Source of the DNA: Mesorhizobium waimense
GTDB taxonomy: Bacteria > Pseudomonadota > Alphaproteobacteria > Rhizobiales > Rhizobiaceae
Reading direction: 5' to 3'
DNA: 64,000 bases
NCBI RefSeq assembly: GCF_003601975.1
Contig: NZ_QZWZ01000006.1
Location: 186,001 to 250,000 of the forward strand
The notes under the pieces were generated by a model. The model was not told where the DNA came from. It made no database searches and worked only from the letters and a program-made list of their open reading frames with translations. The position numbers and the translations under genes are program-made. Positions 7,907 through 16,806 of the stretch are shown here, piece after piece. How positions within the stretch are numbered: the stretch's first letter is position 1; the number at the start of each line of letters is the position of its first letter.

Positions 7907-9409
7907 ATGACCGTTGCGATCGAGATGGGACACACGACGGCGGGCGCGCCGGCGGCGCTCGACCTTGAGGAGCTGCTGGCGACCCGCCTGCTGGTGCAGG
8001 GCAATTCGGGCTCCGGCAAGTCGCATCTGCTGCGCCGGCTGCTTGAACAGAGCGCGCCCTGGGTGCAGCAGACCATCATCGATCCCGAAGGCGATTTCGT
8101 GTCGCTGGGCGAGCGTTTCGGCCATCTGGTGATCGATGCCGAGGAGCATACTGAGCGTGGCCTCCAGGCTGCCGGCGAGCGGGCGCGCATCCATCGCGTC
8201 TCCACCGTGCTCAATCTCGAAGGGCTCGACGCCGAGAACCAGATGCGGCGCGCCGCTGCCTTCCTCGGCGGGCTGTTCGAGGTTGCCCGCGACCACTGGT
8301 ATCCGATGCTGGTGGTGGTCGATGAGGCGCAGCTCTTTGCGCCGGCCGTCGCCGGCGAGGTTTCGGATGAGGCGCGCAAGCTTTCGCTCGGCGCCATGAC
8401 CAATTTGATGTGCCGCGGCCGCAAGCGCGGCCTGGCCGGCATCATCGCCACTCAGCGGCTGGCAAAGCTTGCCAAGAACGTCGCTGCCGAGGCGTCCAAT
8501 TTCCTCATGGGCCGGACCTTTCTCGATATCGACATGGCGCGCGCGGCCGATCTTCTCGGCATGGAGCGGCGCCAGGCGGAGGCGTTTCGCGACCTGGAGC
8601 GCGGGCAATTCATGGCGCTCGGCCCGGCGCTGTCGCGGCGTCCGCTGGGCTTGCGCATCGGCCCGACCGATACAAGTCCGCGCAACGGCACGCCGCGGCT
8701 GATGCCGCTGCCGGAGGCAGCCCTTGAGGACGCGCGCGCGATCATCCTGGCCGCGCCGCCGCCCGAGCCTGTGCGGCCGCAGCGCCGCGCGGCGTCGCCG
8801 GACCTGCTTGATCAATTGATGGCGGCGAAGTCGGCGGCGCTGGACATCCGGCCCGAACCGGCGGAGGCGCCGATCAGCGCCGAGGATTTGGCGGAGCGCC
8901 GCGAGCGGGTGGACCGTGTCCTGCGCGCCGTTCTGGCCGAGCCCGATGCGGGTTTTCGCGTGATCGGCGTGCTCTATCAGGAGTTCGTCGTCCGCTGCCG
9001 CATCGAAGGCCTCGCCTCGGTCGTGCCCGACCTGCCGGCATTCCGCCGCATGCTGACGCGCGCCCGCGCCGGGCTCGGCTCGGATGTGGCGCAGGATGAC
9101 GCCTGGCAGGACGTCTCGGTCCGCGCCTCGCTGCTTCCCGAGGATATGCAGGGCGTGTTCATGATGATCGCGCGTGCGGCGAAGGAGGGCTGGCCTTGCC
9201 CGAGCGACGCCGCGATTGCCCGCGCCTATGGCTCGCACTCGCTGCGCCGTGCCCGGCGCCTGTTGACCTATATCGAGGAGCAGGGCCTCATCGTCTGCCA
9301 GCTCGACGGCACCGGCCGGCGCACCGTGACGCTGGTCGAACTTGCCTGGGCAACGGCGCCGGGCGACCCCAACGCCGGGGAGGCGGAGCAGGGGAGTTTG
9401 GCGCTGTGA
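7907..9409 (+). CDS. HerA/DUF87-like P-loop ATPase
   Basis: 500-aa ATPase. Walker A is GNSGSGKS (32-39) and Walker B is VVVDEAQ (136-142). Other segments are DPEGDFVSLG, a sensor-like GIIATQRLAKL and the FLMGRTFLDIDMARAADLLGM region. This layout matches HerA/FtsK-superfamily DNA-pumping ATPases. The C-terminal 200 residues are Ala/Arg/Glu-rich with a possible winged helix near 440-470. No NurA nuclease or other partner gene is adjacent, so its cellular role is open. Confidence 0.75.
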   Translation: MTVAIEMGHTTAGAPAALDLEELLATRLLVQGNSGSGKSHLLRRLLEQSAPWVQQTIIDPEGDFVSLGERFGHLVIDAEEHTERGLQAAGERARIHRVSTVLNLEGLDAENQMRRAAAFLGGLFEVARDHWYPMLVVVDEAQLFAPAVAGEVSDEARKLSLGAMTNLMCRGRKRGLAGIIATQRLAKLAKNVAAEASNFLMGRTFLDIDMARAADLLGMERRQAEAFRDLERGQFMALGPALSRRPLGLRIGPTDTSPRNGTPRLMPLPEAALEDARAIILAAPPPEPVRPQRRAASPDLLDQLMAAKSAALDIRPEPAEAPISAEDLAERRERVDRVLRAVLAEPDAGFRVIGVLYQEFVVRCRIEGLASVVPDLPAFRRMLTRARAGLGSDVAQDDAWQDVSVRASLLPEDMQGVFMMIARAAKEGWPCPSDAAIARAYGSHSLRRARRLLTYIEEQGLIVCQLDGTGRRTVTLVELAWATAPGDPNAGEAEQGSLAL

Positions 9410-9513
9410 TCGATGACGCGGCTAAACCAGAAGTGTTTCGCCGATTGGTGCGCGGCCTTTTATGCTAACGCCGCGATGATTCGAAAAACGGCTTTGGCAG
9501 GAGAATTGACCCG

Positions 9514-10485
9514 GTGCGGTTGAGATCTGTTTCTCTGGGGATCGTCGGCATCCTCGGCCTCCTCATCACTGTCATCGCCTTGACCGCGTCGGCTCGATCT
9601 TTCGCCGCACGATCTGATGTCCCTGCCTGGCTGCAGGCCCATGTCGGCGCCGGCGATGGTCAAATCGCGCAGGTGGTGCTGGAGCGGGCCCGCGCGCTCT
9701 ACCTGAAGAAGGTGGGCCAGGGCGCCGTCAAAAACCCCTGCTACTTCGCCATGGATGCGACGCGCCCTGGCGATATGGGCAATGGCGTGCTGGGGCGCCG
9801 GTACTACGTCATCTGCGAAGCCGAGCAGTCGTTTCGTGCGATTTCGTCGGGTCACGGCAGCGGCCGCAATTTGAAAGGCGTCGTGAACTTCGCGAACGGA
9901 CGACGCTGCGCGAAAAACTTCGGCAATGCGTTGGATTCGTCACTGACTGCGGGCGGCGCCTATATGACCGGCGAGGCGAAAACCTCGTTCAAAGGCTATT
10001 ACCGCGTCGGCGCGAAGCAGGACGCTGTTCTGCTGCGTACCTTCATACAGTTCGACGGCGAAGGCGAAGCCGCGAACGCCAGGCAGCGGGTGATCGGCGG
10101 GCATGCGGCGCAGGTGCTGAGAGGAATGTGCCTTCGCAAAAGCCCGAAAAGCTCCTACGCCGACCATGACGGCTACGTGCCCTTTGGCAAGCTGGTGGAC
10201 TATGCCGGCGGCCGCAGCAATGGCTGCACCAGCTGGTCGTCGGCGGATGCACGGCAGATGATCGCGATGGTGAAGAACAACCCGACCACGCTCTACATCT
10301 ATCCGGAATCGCGCGACATCGCCGCCGTCGCGAAAGCAGGCGCCTATTGGAACGCATCCTGCCTGAAGGAAATCGGCACCCCGAAATTCTGGCCGCGAAA
10401 AACCCTCGAGCCGATGATCGCCCAATACAAGAAGGATCATCCGGCACCGCCACCACAGCCGGTGCCGATCTGCAAGGGGCCGTGA
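9514..10485 (+). CDS. Secreted L,D-transpeptidase-like (YkuD_2) protein
   Basis: 323-aa protein with an N-terminal hydrophobic segment (VSLGIVGILGLLITVIAL) that is a signal anchor or signal peptide. The body carries ISSGHGSG, NFGNALDSSLTAGGAY and, late in the protein, GRSNGCTSWS. The last resembles the catalytic S-x-G-C segment of YkuD-type murein L,D-transpeptidases, with Cys as nucleophile. GTG start, AGGAG about 10 nt upstream. Probably acts on periplasmic peptidoglycan. It stands alone, with no operon partner. Confidence 0.65.
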   Translation: MRLRSVSLGIVGILGLLITVIALTASARSFAARSDVPAWLQAHVGAGDGQIAQVVLERARALYLKKVGQGAVKNPCYFAMDATRPGDMGNGVLGRRYYVICEAEQSFRAISSGHGSGRNLKGVVNFANGRRCAKNFGNALDSSLTAGGAYMTGEAKTSFKGYYRVGAKQDAVLLRTFIQFDGEGEAANARQRVIGGHAAQVLRGMCLRKSPKSSYADHDGYVPFGKLVDYAGGRSNGCTSWSSADARQMIAMVKNNPTTLYIYPESRDIAAVAKAGAYWNASCLKEIGTPKFWPRKTLEPMIAQYKKDHPAPPPQPVPICKGP

Positions 10486-10605
10486 TTTTTTGCCGCTTGC
10501 CCGCTGGCAAGGCGGACGGCGCTGTCCTCCTGGTTCGAAAATGCAGGTGATGGCATCGAGTTCCGACGCACTGTCAAATTGCGCGTGCTATGGAGGCGGC
10601 AGCGC

Positions 10606-10672
10606 TAGAGTATTTATTTTTACGCAATTCCGGACGGAAAACCGCTACGCGTTCTTCCTGGAACTGCTCTAA
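10606..10672. repeat. Intergenic palindromic repeat, copy 3
   Basis: Shares the exact 23-nt core with copy 1 (start 10622). CTTCCTGGAACTGCTCTAA follows, the counterpart of TCCTGGAATTGC in copy 1. It lies 17 bp upstream of the M20 peptidase start, so it may belong to that gene's leader. Confidence 0.6.
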
Positions 10673-10688
10673 GCGGAGCTTAAAAAAC

Positions 10689-11837
10689 ATGACCCTGACC
10701 AATCGAGACATTGTCGAGCTGACGGCGTGGCGCCGCAAGCTGCACCAGCATCCGGAAATCTCGAACGAAGAAGAGAAGACCGCGAGCGAGGTTGTCGACT
10801 TCCTCGCCGACACAGGGCCGGACAATGTGCTGACCGGATTGGGTGGCCACGGTGTGGCGGCAGTATATGAAAGCGGCAAAGCCGGACCGACGGTCTTGTT
10901 CCGGTCGGAACTCGATGCGCTGCCCATTGAAGAGCTTTCAGGCGTTTCTCATTCATCGCTCGTGCCGGGAAAGTCGCATATGTGCGGCCATGACGGGCAC
11001 ACCGCGATCCTCGCCGCGCTTGGCCGCCAGTTCGGGCGCGAAAGACCTGCCCGCGGCCGCGTCGTGCTGATGTTCCAGCCGGCGGAAGAAACCGGCAATG
11101 GCGCGGCCGGCGTCGTCGCCGATCCGCGCTTTTCCGAGATCGCGCCGGATTTCGCCTTCTCGCTGCACAATCTGCCCGGTGTGCCGTTCGGTGAGGTGCG
11201 TATCAAACCCGGCGTGGTCAACTGTGCTTCACGCGGCATGCGGATCTTGCTGGAGGGCAAGACCGCGCATTCGTCGATGCCCGAAACGGGCGTCTCGCCA
11301 ATGATGGCGGTGAGCCAGCTGATGCCGGCACTGCCCGCGCTCGGGCACGGAACCTTTGCCGACGACGACTTCAGTATGGTGACCGTCACCCATGCGCTGA
11401 TGGGCGAAGCCGTGTTCGGCATTGCGCCGGGAAATGCGGAAGTGTGGGCGACGCTGCGCACAAGGCGCGACGAGCGTATGGCGGACCTGTGCGCTGCCGC
11501 GCAAGCGCTGGCCACGAGGATCGCGGGAGAGCATCGCCTTTCCGCCCGCTACGACTACCACGAGATCTTCGTTGCCAGCGTCAACGCGCCGGATGCTGTG
11601 GAACATCTGCAGCGCGCGCTCGACGAAGAAGGCGTGCCACGCACAGAGGAAGCCCTGCCGATGCGCGCTTCGGAAGATTTCGGCGTGTTCGGCCACAACG
11701 CGTCGTCGGCCATGTTCTTCCTCGGCGCCGGCGAGCGCTACCCGGCGCTGCACAATCCCGACTATGACTTTCCAGACGACCTGATCCCGATCGGATCCAG
11801 AATATTCATGCGCACGGCGCGCAACCTTCTAGGCTGA
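10689..11837 (+). CDS. M20-family amidohydrolase (HipO/AbgB-like)
   Basis: 382-aa metallo-amidohydrolase. Family motifs are WRRKLHQHPE, CGHDGHTA (metal ligands), FQPAEETGNGA (catalytic/metal Glu pair), the dimerisation insert with KTAHSSMPETGVSP, and SEDFGVFG near the C-terminus. Such enzymes hydrolyse N-acyl amino acids or hippurate-like amides; the substrate is undetermined. The start ATG is at 10689 with GGAG upstream. A remnant of a LysR gene follows immediately. Confidence 0.88.
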   Translation: MTLTNRDIVELTAWRRKLHQHPEISNEEEKTASEVVDFLADTGPDNVLTGLGGHGVAAVYESGKAGPTVLFRSELDALPIEELSGVSHSSLVPGKSHMCGHDGHTAILAALGRQFGRERPARGRVVLMFQPAEETGNGAAGVVADPRFSEIAPDFAFSLHNLPGVPFGEVRIKPGVVNCASRGMRILLEGKTAHSSMPETGVSPMMAVSQLMPALPALGHGTFADDDFSMVTVTHALMGEAVFGIAPGNAEVWATLRTRRDERMADLCAAAQALATRIAGEHRLSARYDYHEIFVASVNAPDAVEHLQRALDEEGVPRTEEALPMRASEDFGVFGHNASSAMFFLGAGERYPALHNPDYDFPDDLIPIGSRIFMRTARNLLG

Positions 11838-11848
11838 ACCCGCACGCT

Positions 11849-12046
11849 GTGCCGCTAGCCGTGCAAGGCGAGGCGCTCGACCGCACCATGCTCGTTTCAG
11901 CCGACCTCGCCACAGGCAGGCTGGTGGGCCTTTCGACCACGCTGAAAGCCGTCTCCAGCTTCTACGTGGTCTACGCTCCGGAGGCCATCCGCCAGCGTAA
12001 GGTTAGGGTGTTTCGGGATTGGCTACCCGCGAGCGAACTGCGGTAT
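11849..12046 (+). pseudogene. C-terminal remnant of a GcvA-like LysR regulator
   Basis: The plus-strand frame reads LVSADLATGRLVGLSTT, AVSSFYVVYAPEAIRQRKV and VFRDWLPASE, which match the closing segment of GcvA-type LysR effector domains. The N-terminal HTH and most of the sensor domain are absent. The preceding 11 bases belong to the M20 gene's end. The tail runs into the convergent GlxA-type gene, overlapping its 3' end by about 20 bp. Read as a deletion remnant. Confidence 0.6.
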
Positions 12047-13051
12047 CTGGAACCGTCGCCGATAGGCGCCGGGCGTCATTCCGGTGGTGCGTTTGAACAG
12101 ACGACGGAAGAATGCGGCGTCCTCGTAGCCTACGCGCCAGCTGATCTCGTCCACGGGCGAACCGGTGCGCTCCAGCCGCCGCTTGGCGTCCTCGATCCGC
12201 AGACGTTGTACGTAGGCGAGCGGCGCAAGGCCCGTCGCATCGGCGAAACGTCGCTTGAAGGTACGTTCGGCGAGCTTGGACCGCTTGACCATCTCGTCGA
12301 CCGGATTGGCGATCGAGAAGTGGGTCGCAAGCCACTCCTGCGCGTTCTGGATTTCGGCGTCACCGTGGTCGTTCCTGCCCTCGAAGATCATGTAGGGGGT
12401 AAGTCCGTCCTGATGCCATTGCAGCGCGATGCGAGCGACCTCCTGCGCGACAGTCGCGCCGACGTGGTGGGCGATCAGGTAAAGCACCATGTCGTGCCAG
12501 GTGTTCGACGCGCCCGAACTGACCAAATCCTCGCGCGGGCCAGCGATCACCAGCACACGTTCGGGATGGATCGGTACGGCAGGGTAGCAAGCCGCGAATT
12601 CCCTCGCGTAGCCGAAATGGACGGTCGCGTCCCGGCCGTCGAATAGCCCCGTCTCGGCCAGCAGGAAGACCCCAGAGCAGGCGGAACACAGCCTCGCACC
12701 TTCATCGTGCATGCGCTTGACCCAGTCCACCAGACGTGGGTAGCGGCCCGTTTCCCATCCGCCCGGCTTCAGCAGAACCGACGGCACGATGACGATGGCA
12801 CACGTCGTGATGTCATCGATCGTGCGCTGCACGTCGATCGGGACGCCGCTGGCCAATCGCAACGGACCTGCCTGTTCGCCGACGATCTCCACCTTGAAGG
12901 GATGTTCGGCGCCGGGGCTGGCGATCCCCATCATCGAGACCCCGTTCATGACGTCGTAGATTCCGGCCAGTGTCGAAATGACGGCATCCGGCAGCGCCAC
13001 GAGGCAGACCTGCAGCGGGACCGATCCGTTCTGGTTCGCCTGTCTGGACAT
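12023..13051 (-). CDS. GlxA-type AraC regulator with DJ-1/PfpI-like domain
   Basis: 342-aa regulator. Residues about 15-190 form a class I glutamine amidotransferase-like (DJ-1/PfpI) domain with an ARLCSACSGVFLLAETGL nucleophile-elbow segment. Residues about 230-335 form a two-helix AraC DNA-binding domain (SKLAERTFKRRFADATG, EISWRVGYEDAAFFRRLFKR). The chosen ATG has AAAGGT upstream; the longer frame would read back into the promoter. It is divergent from the methyltransferase gene (150 bp), which it probably controls. Confidence 0.85.
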   Translation of the reverse strand: MSRQANQNGSVPLQVCLVALPDAVISTLAGIYDVMNGVSMMGIASPGAEHPFKVEIVGEQAGPLRLASGVPIDVQRTIDDITTCAIVIVPSVLLKPGGWETGRYPRLVDWVKRMHDEGARLCSACSGVFLLAETGLFDGRDATVHFGYAREFAACYPAVPIHPERVLVIAGPREDLVSSGASNTWHDMVLYLIAHHVGATVAQEVARIALQWHQDGLTPYMIFEGRNDHGDAEIQNAQEWLATHFSIANPVDEMVKRSKLAERTFKRRFADATGLAPLAYVQRLRIEDAKRRLERTGSPVDEISWRVGYEDAAFFRRLFKRTTGMTPGAYRRRFQIPQFARG

Positions 13052-13200
13052 CGCGACCTTTCGCGCCGCGCGACGAGAAAGCGCCCGACATGGCACGAAT
13101 GGACCGATTGCGGGCGATAGCGGCTCTGTCACGCAGACTCCCCAAGGGCCTACACCACAGCCGCATCCAAACGCAACTCAACGCCCGAAGGGAAAGTACG

Positions 13201-14271
13201 ATGCTGGATACACCAAAGATCGACGAGGCGAGGCTCGAGGCCTTCGCCACACGCGCCATCGGCGACCTGACCGCCGGCTACACCGGGGTGATGGTCAGCA
13301 TTGGCAGCAAACTCGGGCTTTACAAGGCCATGGCCAACGCTGGCCCGCTGAGCGCACAGGAAATCGCCTCGCGAGCCGACTGCGCCGAGCGCTACGTGAG
13401 CGAATGGCTGAACGCGCAGGCTGCTGGCGGCTACATCGCATACCACGGATTGAGCGGTACCTACGAACTCTTGCCCGAACAGGCGATGGTTTTGGCCGAC
13501 GAGGACAGTCCTGTCTACATTCCGCACGCATGGAACGTGCCGGCGTCGATGTGGTTCGACGAGCCGAAGACGCTCGAAGCCTTCCGTACCGGCAAGGGTA
13601 TCGCCTGGGGCGAGCATGACGGGCGGCTTTCATGCGGCTCGGCGGCTTTCTACCGCAACGGCTACCGCGCCAGCCTCGTGCCCCAGTGGCTGCCGGCGTT
13701 GGACGGCGTTGTGGAACAATTGGAGGCCGGCATAGAGGTCGCCGACGTCGGTTGCGGCTACGGCCACTCGACGCTGCTGATGGCCGAGGCGTTTCCGAAC
13801 TCACGTTTCCACGGCTTCGACACCCATCCCGCCTCGCTCGACGAGGCCCGGCAAAACGCCGCGGCAGCGGGCCTGTCGGATCGGATTGACTATACGGTTT
13901 CCCGGGCCGACGACTATCCGGACGGACCCTACAGCCTGATCTGCTTCTTCGACATTCTTCACGATCTGGGCGATCCGGTTGCGGCCGCCCGCCATGCGGC
14001 CAAAACGCTGGCGCCCGGCGGCACGGTGCTGCTGGTCGAGCCTTTCGCGCACGACCACGTCAAGGACAACCTCTCGCCGGTGGCGCAGCTCTACTACTCG
14101 GCTTCGACCCTGATCTGTTGCGCGCACGCGATTTCGGAGGGCGGCAGCATGGTGCTGGGAGCGCAGGCAGGCCAGGCGCGCCTGGCCGAAGTGTTCCGCA
14201 AGGCGGGCTTCACGCATTTCCGCCGCGCCGCGGAAACGCCCTTCAACCTCATCTTCGAGGTGCGGCGCTGA
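13201..14271 (+). CDS. SAM-dependent methyltransferase with N-terminal winged helix
   Basis: 356-aa protein. An N-terminal helical/winged-helix dimerisation region (PLSAQEIASRADCAERYVSEWLNAQAAGGYI) is followed by a class I methyltransferase domain with SAM motif VADVGCGYGHSTLLMAEAFP, acidic loop HGFDTHPASLDEAR and FFDILHDLGDP. Similar proteins are often annotated as ubiquinone/rRNA-type methyltransferases, but the substrate is unknown. The ATG lies after GAAGGGAAAG. It is divergent from the GlxA-type regulator and first in a run of four same-strand genes. Confidence 0.8.
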   Translation: MLDTPKIDEARLEAFATRAIGDLTAGYTGVMVSIGSKLGLYKAMANAGPLSAQEIASRADCAERYVSEWLNAQAAGGYIAYHGLSGTYELLPEQAMVLADEDSPVYIPHAWNVPASMWFDEPKTLEAFRTGKGIAWGEHDGRLSCGSAAFYRNGYRASLVPQWLPALDGVVEQLEAGIEVADVGCGYGHSTLLMAEAFPNSRFHGFDTHPASLDEARQNAAAAGLSDRIDYTVSRADDYPDGPYSLICFFDILHDLGDPVAAARHAAKTLAPGGTVLLVEPFAHDHVKDNLSPVAQLYYSASTLICCAHAISEGGSMVLGAQAGQARLAEVFRKAGFTHFRRAAETPFNLIFEVRR

Positions 14272-14326
14272 CGCGCCGCCGCATCCCTCGCTCCTAGACC
14301 AATGAGTGAAGACAAGGACAACGACA

Positions 14327-14488
14327 ATGAAAAAGACCTTTGCACGCGCGGCAATCGACGCCGCAACGACTATGCTCTCCGAGCGCCGCGCGCGCCGCTA
14401 CGCCTCGATGCTGCACGCACTTTCGGATGCTCAGCTCAACGATATCGGCCTGACGCGATTCGACATCGGGCGCGGGATCGCTGGCTGA
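14327..14488 (+). CDS. DUF1127 small protein
   Basis: 53-aa Arg-rich protein with the DUF1127 signature LSDAQLNDIGLTRFDIGRGI at its C-terminus. AAGGA lies upstream of the chosen ATG. DUF1127 proteins in alphaproteobacteria are small RNA-associated or phosphate/carbon-stress proteins. It is placed between the methyltransferase and the CMD-like gene, possibly one transcript. Confidence 0.8.
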   Translation: MKKTFARAAIDAATTMLSERRARRYASMLHALSDAQLNDIGLTRFDIGRGIAG

Positions 14489-14633
14489 CTGAAACGGCAT
14501 CGCAGGCCTCGCAATCCCAGACCAGGTACCGCCCGGCCCCAAGACCCGGGCGGCTCCCCGCTTCGCAGTGTGAAGGGCGCGCGAAGACGGGCCACCCCCC
14601 TTCGATCAAAGAGCGATGACAAGGAAAACGACT

Positions 14634-15074
14634 ATGAGAAAGATGTCTGCAATCGCGACGGTCACCGCCGCAACCCTGCTGGGTGCTTCCTTCGCCGCGG
14701 CGCAGGAACTGCCTTCAGTCGAGGACACCTACAAGGACATCGAGGCGACGTTCGGTGTCGTGCCCAACCACATCAAGACCTATCCGAAATCGGCGGTCGC
14801 CGGTGCGTGGGCAATGACCAAGGGCCTTCTGACGGACAAGAACAATGCGCTCGAGCCGAAGGTGAAGTCACTGATCAACCTTGCCGTAGCGGCGCAGATC
14901 CCGTGCCAATACTGCACCTGGGTCGAGACCAAGTTCGCCAAGGCACAGGGTGCAACGGACGAGGAGGTCGCAGAGGCGGTCGCCCAGGCGGCCTATGTCC
15001 GTCACTGGAGCACCGTGCTCAACGGAATGCAGATCGATTTCGAAACCTTCAAGACCGAATTCGGCGGCGACTGA
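14634..15074 (+). CDS. Secreted carboxymuconolactone decarboxylase/AhpD-like protein
   Basis: 146-aa protein with an N-terminal signal peptide (about 24 residues, ending GASFAAAQE). The AhpD-like core has a redox C-x2-C (IPCQYCTWVETKFAKAQGATDEEVAEA). AhpD-family proteins are usually cytoplasmic, so a signal peptide suggests a periplasmic variant. The ATG at 14634 has AAGGA upstream and opens the signal peptide; an in-frame ATG at 14616 lacks one. Confidence 0.75.
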   Translation: MRKMSAIATVTAATLLGASFAAAQELPSVEDTYKDIEATFGVVPNHIKTYPKSAVAGAWAMTKGLLTDKNNALEPKVKSLINLAVAAQIPCQYCTWVETKFAKAQGATDEEVAEAVAQAAYVRHWSTVLNGMQIDFETFKTEFGGD

Positions 15075-15141
15075 CGGAATGCGGCGCCCGGCTACTGCCG
15101 GACGCCGCCCTCTCCAGATCGCTTTCAGTGAACCCTCACCC

Positions 15142-15381
15142 ATGGAAATCCTCATAAACACGGCAAACGTCCTCTACGTGACCGCCTATTTCACGATGGA
15201 CATGCTACGCCTGCGTATCCTGACGGTCACCGCAGCGACCTGCCTTGCCGTCTACTTCTACGGCCAGCCGGTTCCGATGCTGAATGTCGTCGCCTGGAAC
15301 GTGTTCTTCATCGCGCTGAACCTGATCCAGATCGTCCGGCTCGTCCTGGCCAGATACAGAAACGCACAGGCTGGAGCGTGA
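15142..15381 (+). CDS. Small Popeye-like inner-membrane protein
   Basis: 79-aa protein with hydrophobic segments. Its pattern (NTANVLYVTAYFTMDMLRLRILTV, PVPMLNVVAWNVFFIALNLIQI) resembles the membrane part of bacterial Popeye-domain proteins. No cyclic-nucleotide domain follows, so it is only the membrane portion. It starts 67 bp after the CMD-like gene and may be co-transcribed with it. Confidence 0.6.
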   Translation: MEILINTANVLYVTAYFTMDMLRLRILTVTAATCLAVYFYGQPVPMLNVVAWNVFFIALNLIQIVRLVLARYRNAQAGA

Positions 15382-15620
15382 TCTACCCGGCTGGCCACTC
15401 CGAGGCCTCGACAGCCTTCCCCCGACCCGAAGCGCCTATCCGGTGGCGCGAAACGATGACGCGGAGAGGCGATGCGTCGACGCCAGCGGCTCCATCAGAC
15501 CGGCGCGTCAGACGGGCTGTCAGGTGATCGCAAATGGCGCAACCGCGCCCTCCAGTGGCAACAGTCACCTCAATGGCCGATATGCGGCGCTGCCGTTCGC
15601 CTCGTGGAAGCGGCTTTGGG
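15382..15620. other. Intergenic stretch without a recognised gene
   Basis: Lies between the convergent Popeye-like gene and the sugar permease operon. Short open frames on both strands show no recognisable motif or ribosome site. The MITE-like element at 15621-15791 follows. Confidence 0.5.
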
Positions 15621-15791
15621 CCGATATTGTTGAAAAAGTCCGCCGCACTGCAATGTCGCCACCGATTATAGAATCCCTTTCCACCCCAGCGTATTGCATG
15701 GAATCAGGATTCAATTTTGGGTCTTTGCGGAAACACCATTCTACGCAAATGCCATTTGCAGCCGCGACCCGAACTTTTTCAACGGTATCGG
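15621..15791. mobile_element. MITE-like element with terminal inverted repeats
   Basis: The left end reads CCGATATTGTTGAAAAAGTC. The right end reads, in reverse complement, CCGATACCGTTGAAAAAGTT, so the two ends match at 17 of 20 positions. The 171-bp body encodes nothing recognisable. The TGTTGAAAAAGT terminus is typical of rhizobial IS ends (recalled). No clear target-site duplication was verified. Confidence 0.6.
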
Positions 15792-15819
15792 TCAGAAGCA
15801 CCCATTCGCGACAGCCTCC

Positions 15820-16806
15820 CTACCTCTCCTCAACAATCCGCAAATAAGCCGCCGTCACAAACAGCACGATCAGCCCAAACAAAATCCGCCTCGCGCCTTC
15901 GGGCATCTGCAGGATCGTCAGCAGCGTCGTCAGCACCGTCAGGATCAGCGCGCCGATGATGGTGCCGGTGTAGCCGCCGCGGCCGCCGAAGATGGAGGTG
16001 CCGCCGATCACGGCGGCGGCCACCGAAGGCAGCACCAGCGGTTCGGCCAGCGACAGCGACGGCGCCTTGATCAGGCCGATGTAGAGCAGGCCGGTGATGC
16101 CGGCGAGCAGACTGGAGATGACGTAGAGCGCGGTGATTACCTGCCAATAGCGGACGCCCGACAAGCGCGCCGCGCGTTCATTGTCGCCGACGGCGTAGAG
16201 CAGGCGGCCGAAGCCGGTGCGGCGCAGCGTGAAGACGATGAGCACCGCCAGCGGCACGAACAAAAGCAGCGCGTTGGGGAAGCCGTAGGTCAGGCCGGTG
16301 CCCAGCCAGTTCAGGAAATCCGGGATTTTTGCTCCGGAAGCGATCACCGTGCGCTGGTAGACCTGCAGGCAGCCGGTGCCGATCAGGCTGGTGCCGAGCG
16401 TCATGATCAGCGGATGGACGCGAAAGACGCCGACGCCGATGCCGTTGATCAGGCCGATCAGCACCGCCGGCATCATCGCCAGCAGGAAGGCCACCGCCGG
16501 GTCCTGGTTGACGATCTGGGTGGCCATGATGAAGGCGCTCATCGTCGCCACCGTGCCGACCGACAGATCGATGCCGCCGGTCAGCATGGTCATGGTCTGG
16601 CAGCCGGCGAGGATCGCCAGCGGAATGGCGAACTTCACCGTGTTGGCGAGCCAGCGCTCATTGACGATGCCGGGCCGCAGGATCTGCAGGATCACCACCA
16701 GGATGACGAGCAGGATGATCAGGGGAACGAGCGGCCGGTCGGCCATGAACCGCTTGACGCGGCGGCCGAAGGATACCGGCTGGGGCATTGTCGCGCTGCT
16801 CGTCAT
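15820..16806 (-). CDS. Sugar ABC transporter permease 2 (RbsC-like)
   Basis: 328-aa inner-membrane permease with about nine hydrophobic segments and the conserved CUT2 motifs QTMTMLTGGIDLSVGTVATMSAF and VIGGTSIFGGRGGYTGT. It would form the channel with the preceding permease. Its ATG overlaps the upstream permease stop by 4 bp (ATGA), implying translational coupling. Confidence 0.88.
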   Translation of the reverse strand: MTSSATMPQPVSFGRRVKRFMADRPLVPLIILLVILVVILQILRPGIVNERWLANTVKFAIPLAILAGCQTMTMLTGGIDLSVGTVATMSAFIMATQIVNQDPAVAFLLAMMPAVLIGLINGIGVGVFRVHPLIMTLGTSLIGTGCLQVYQRTVIASGAKIPDFLNWLGTGLTYGFPNALLLFVPLAVLIVFTLRRTGFGRLLYAVGDNERAARLSGVRYWQVITALYVISSLLAGITGLLYIGLIKAPSLSLAEPLVLPSVAAAVIGGTSIFGGRGGYTGTIIGALILTVLTTLLTILQMPEGARRILFGLIVLFVTAAYLRIVEER

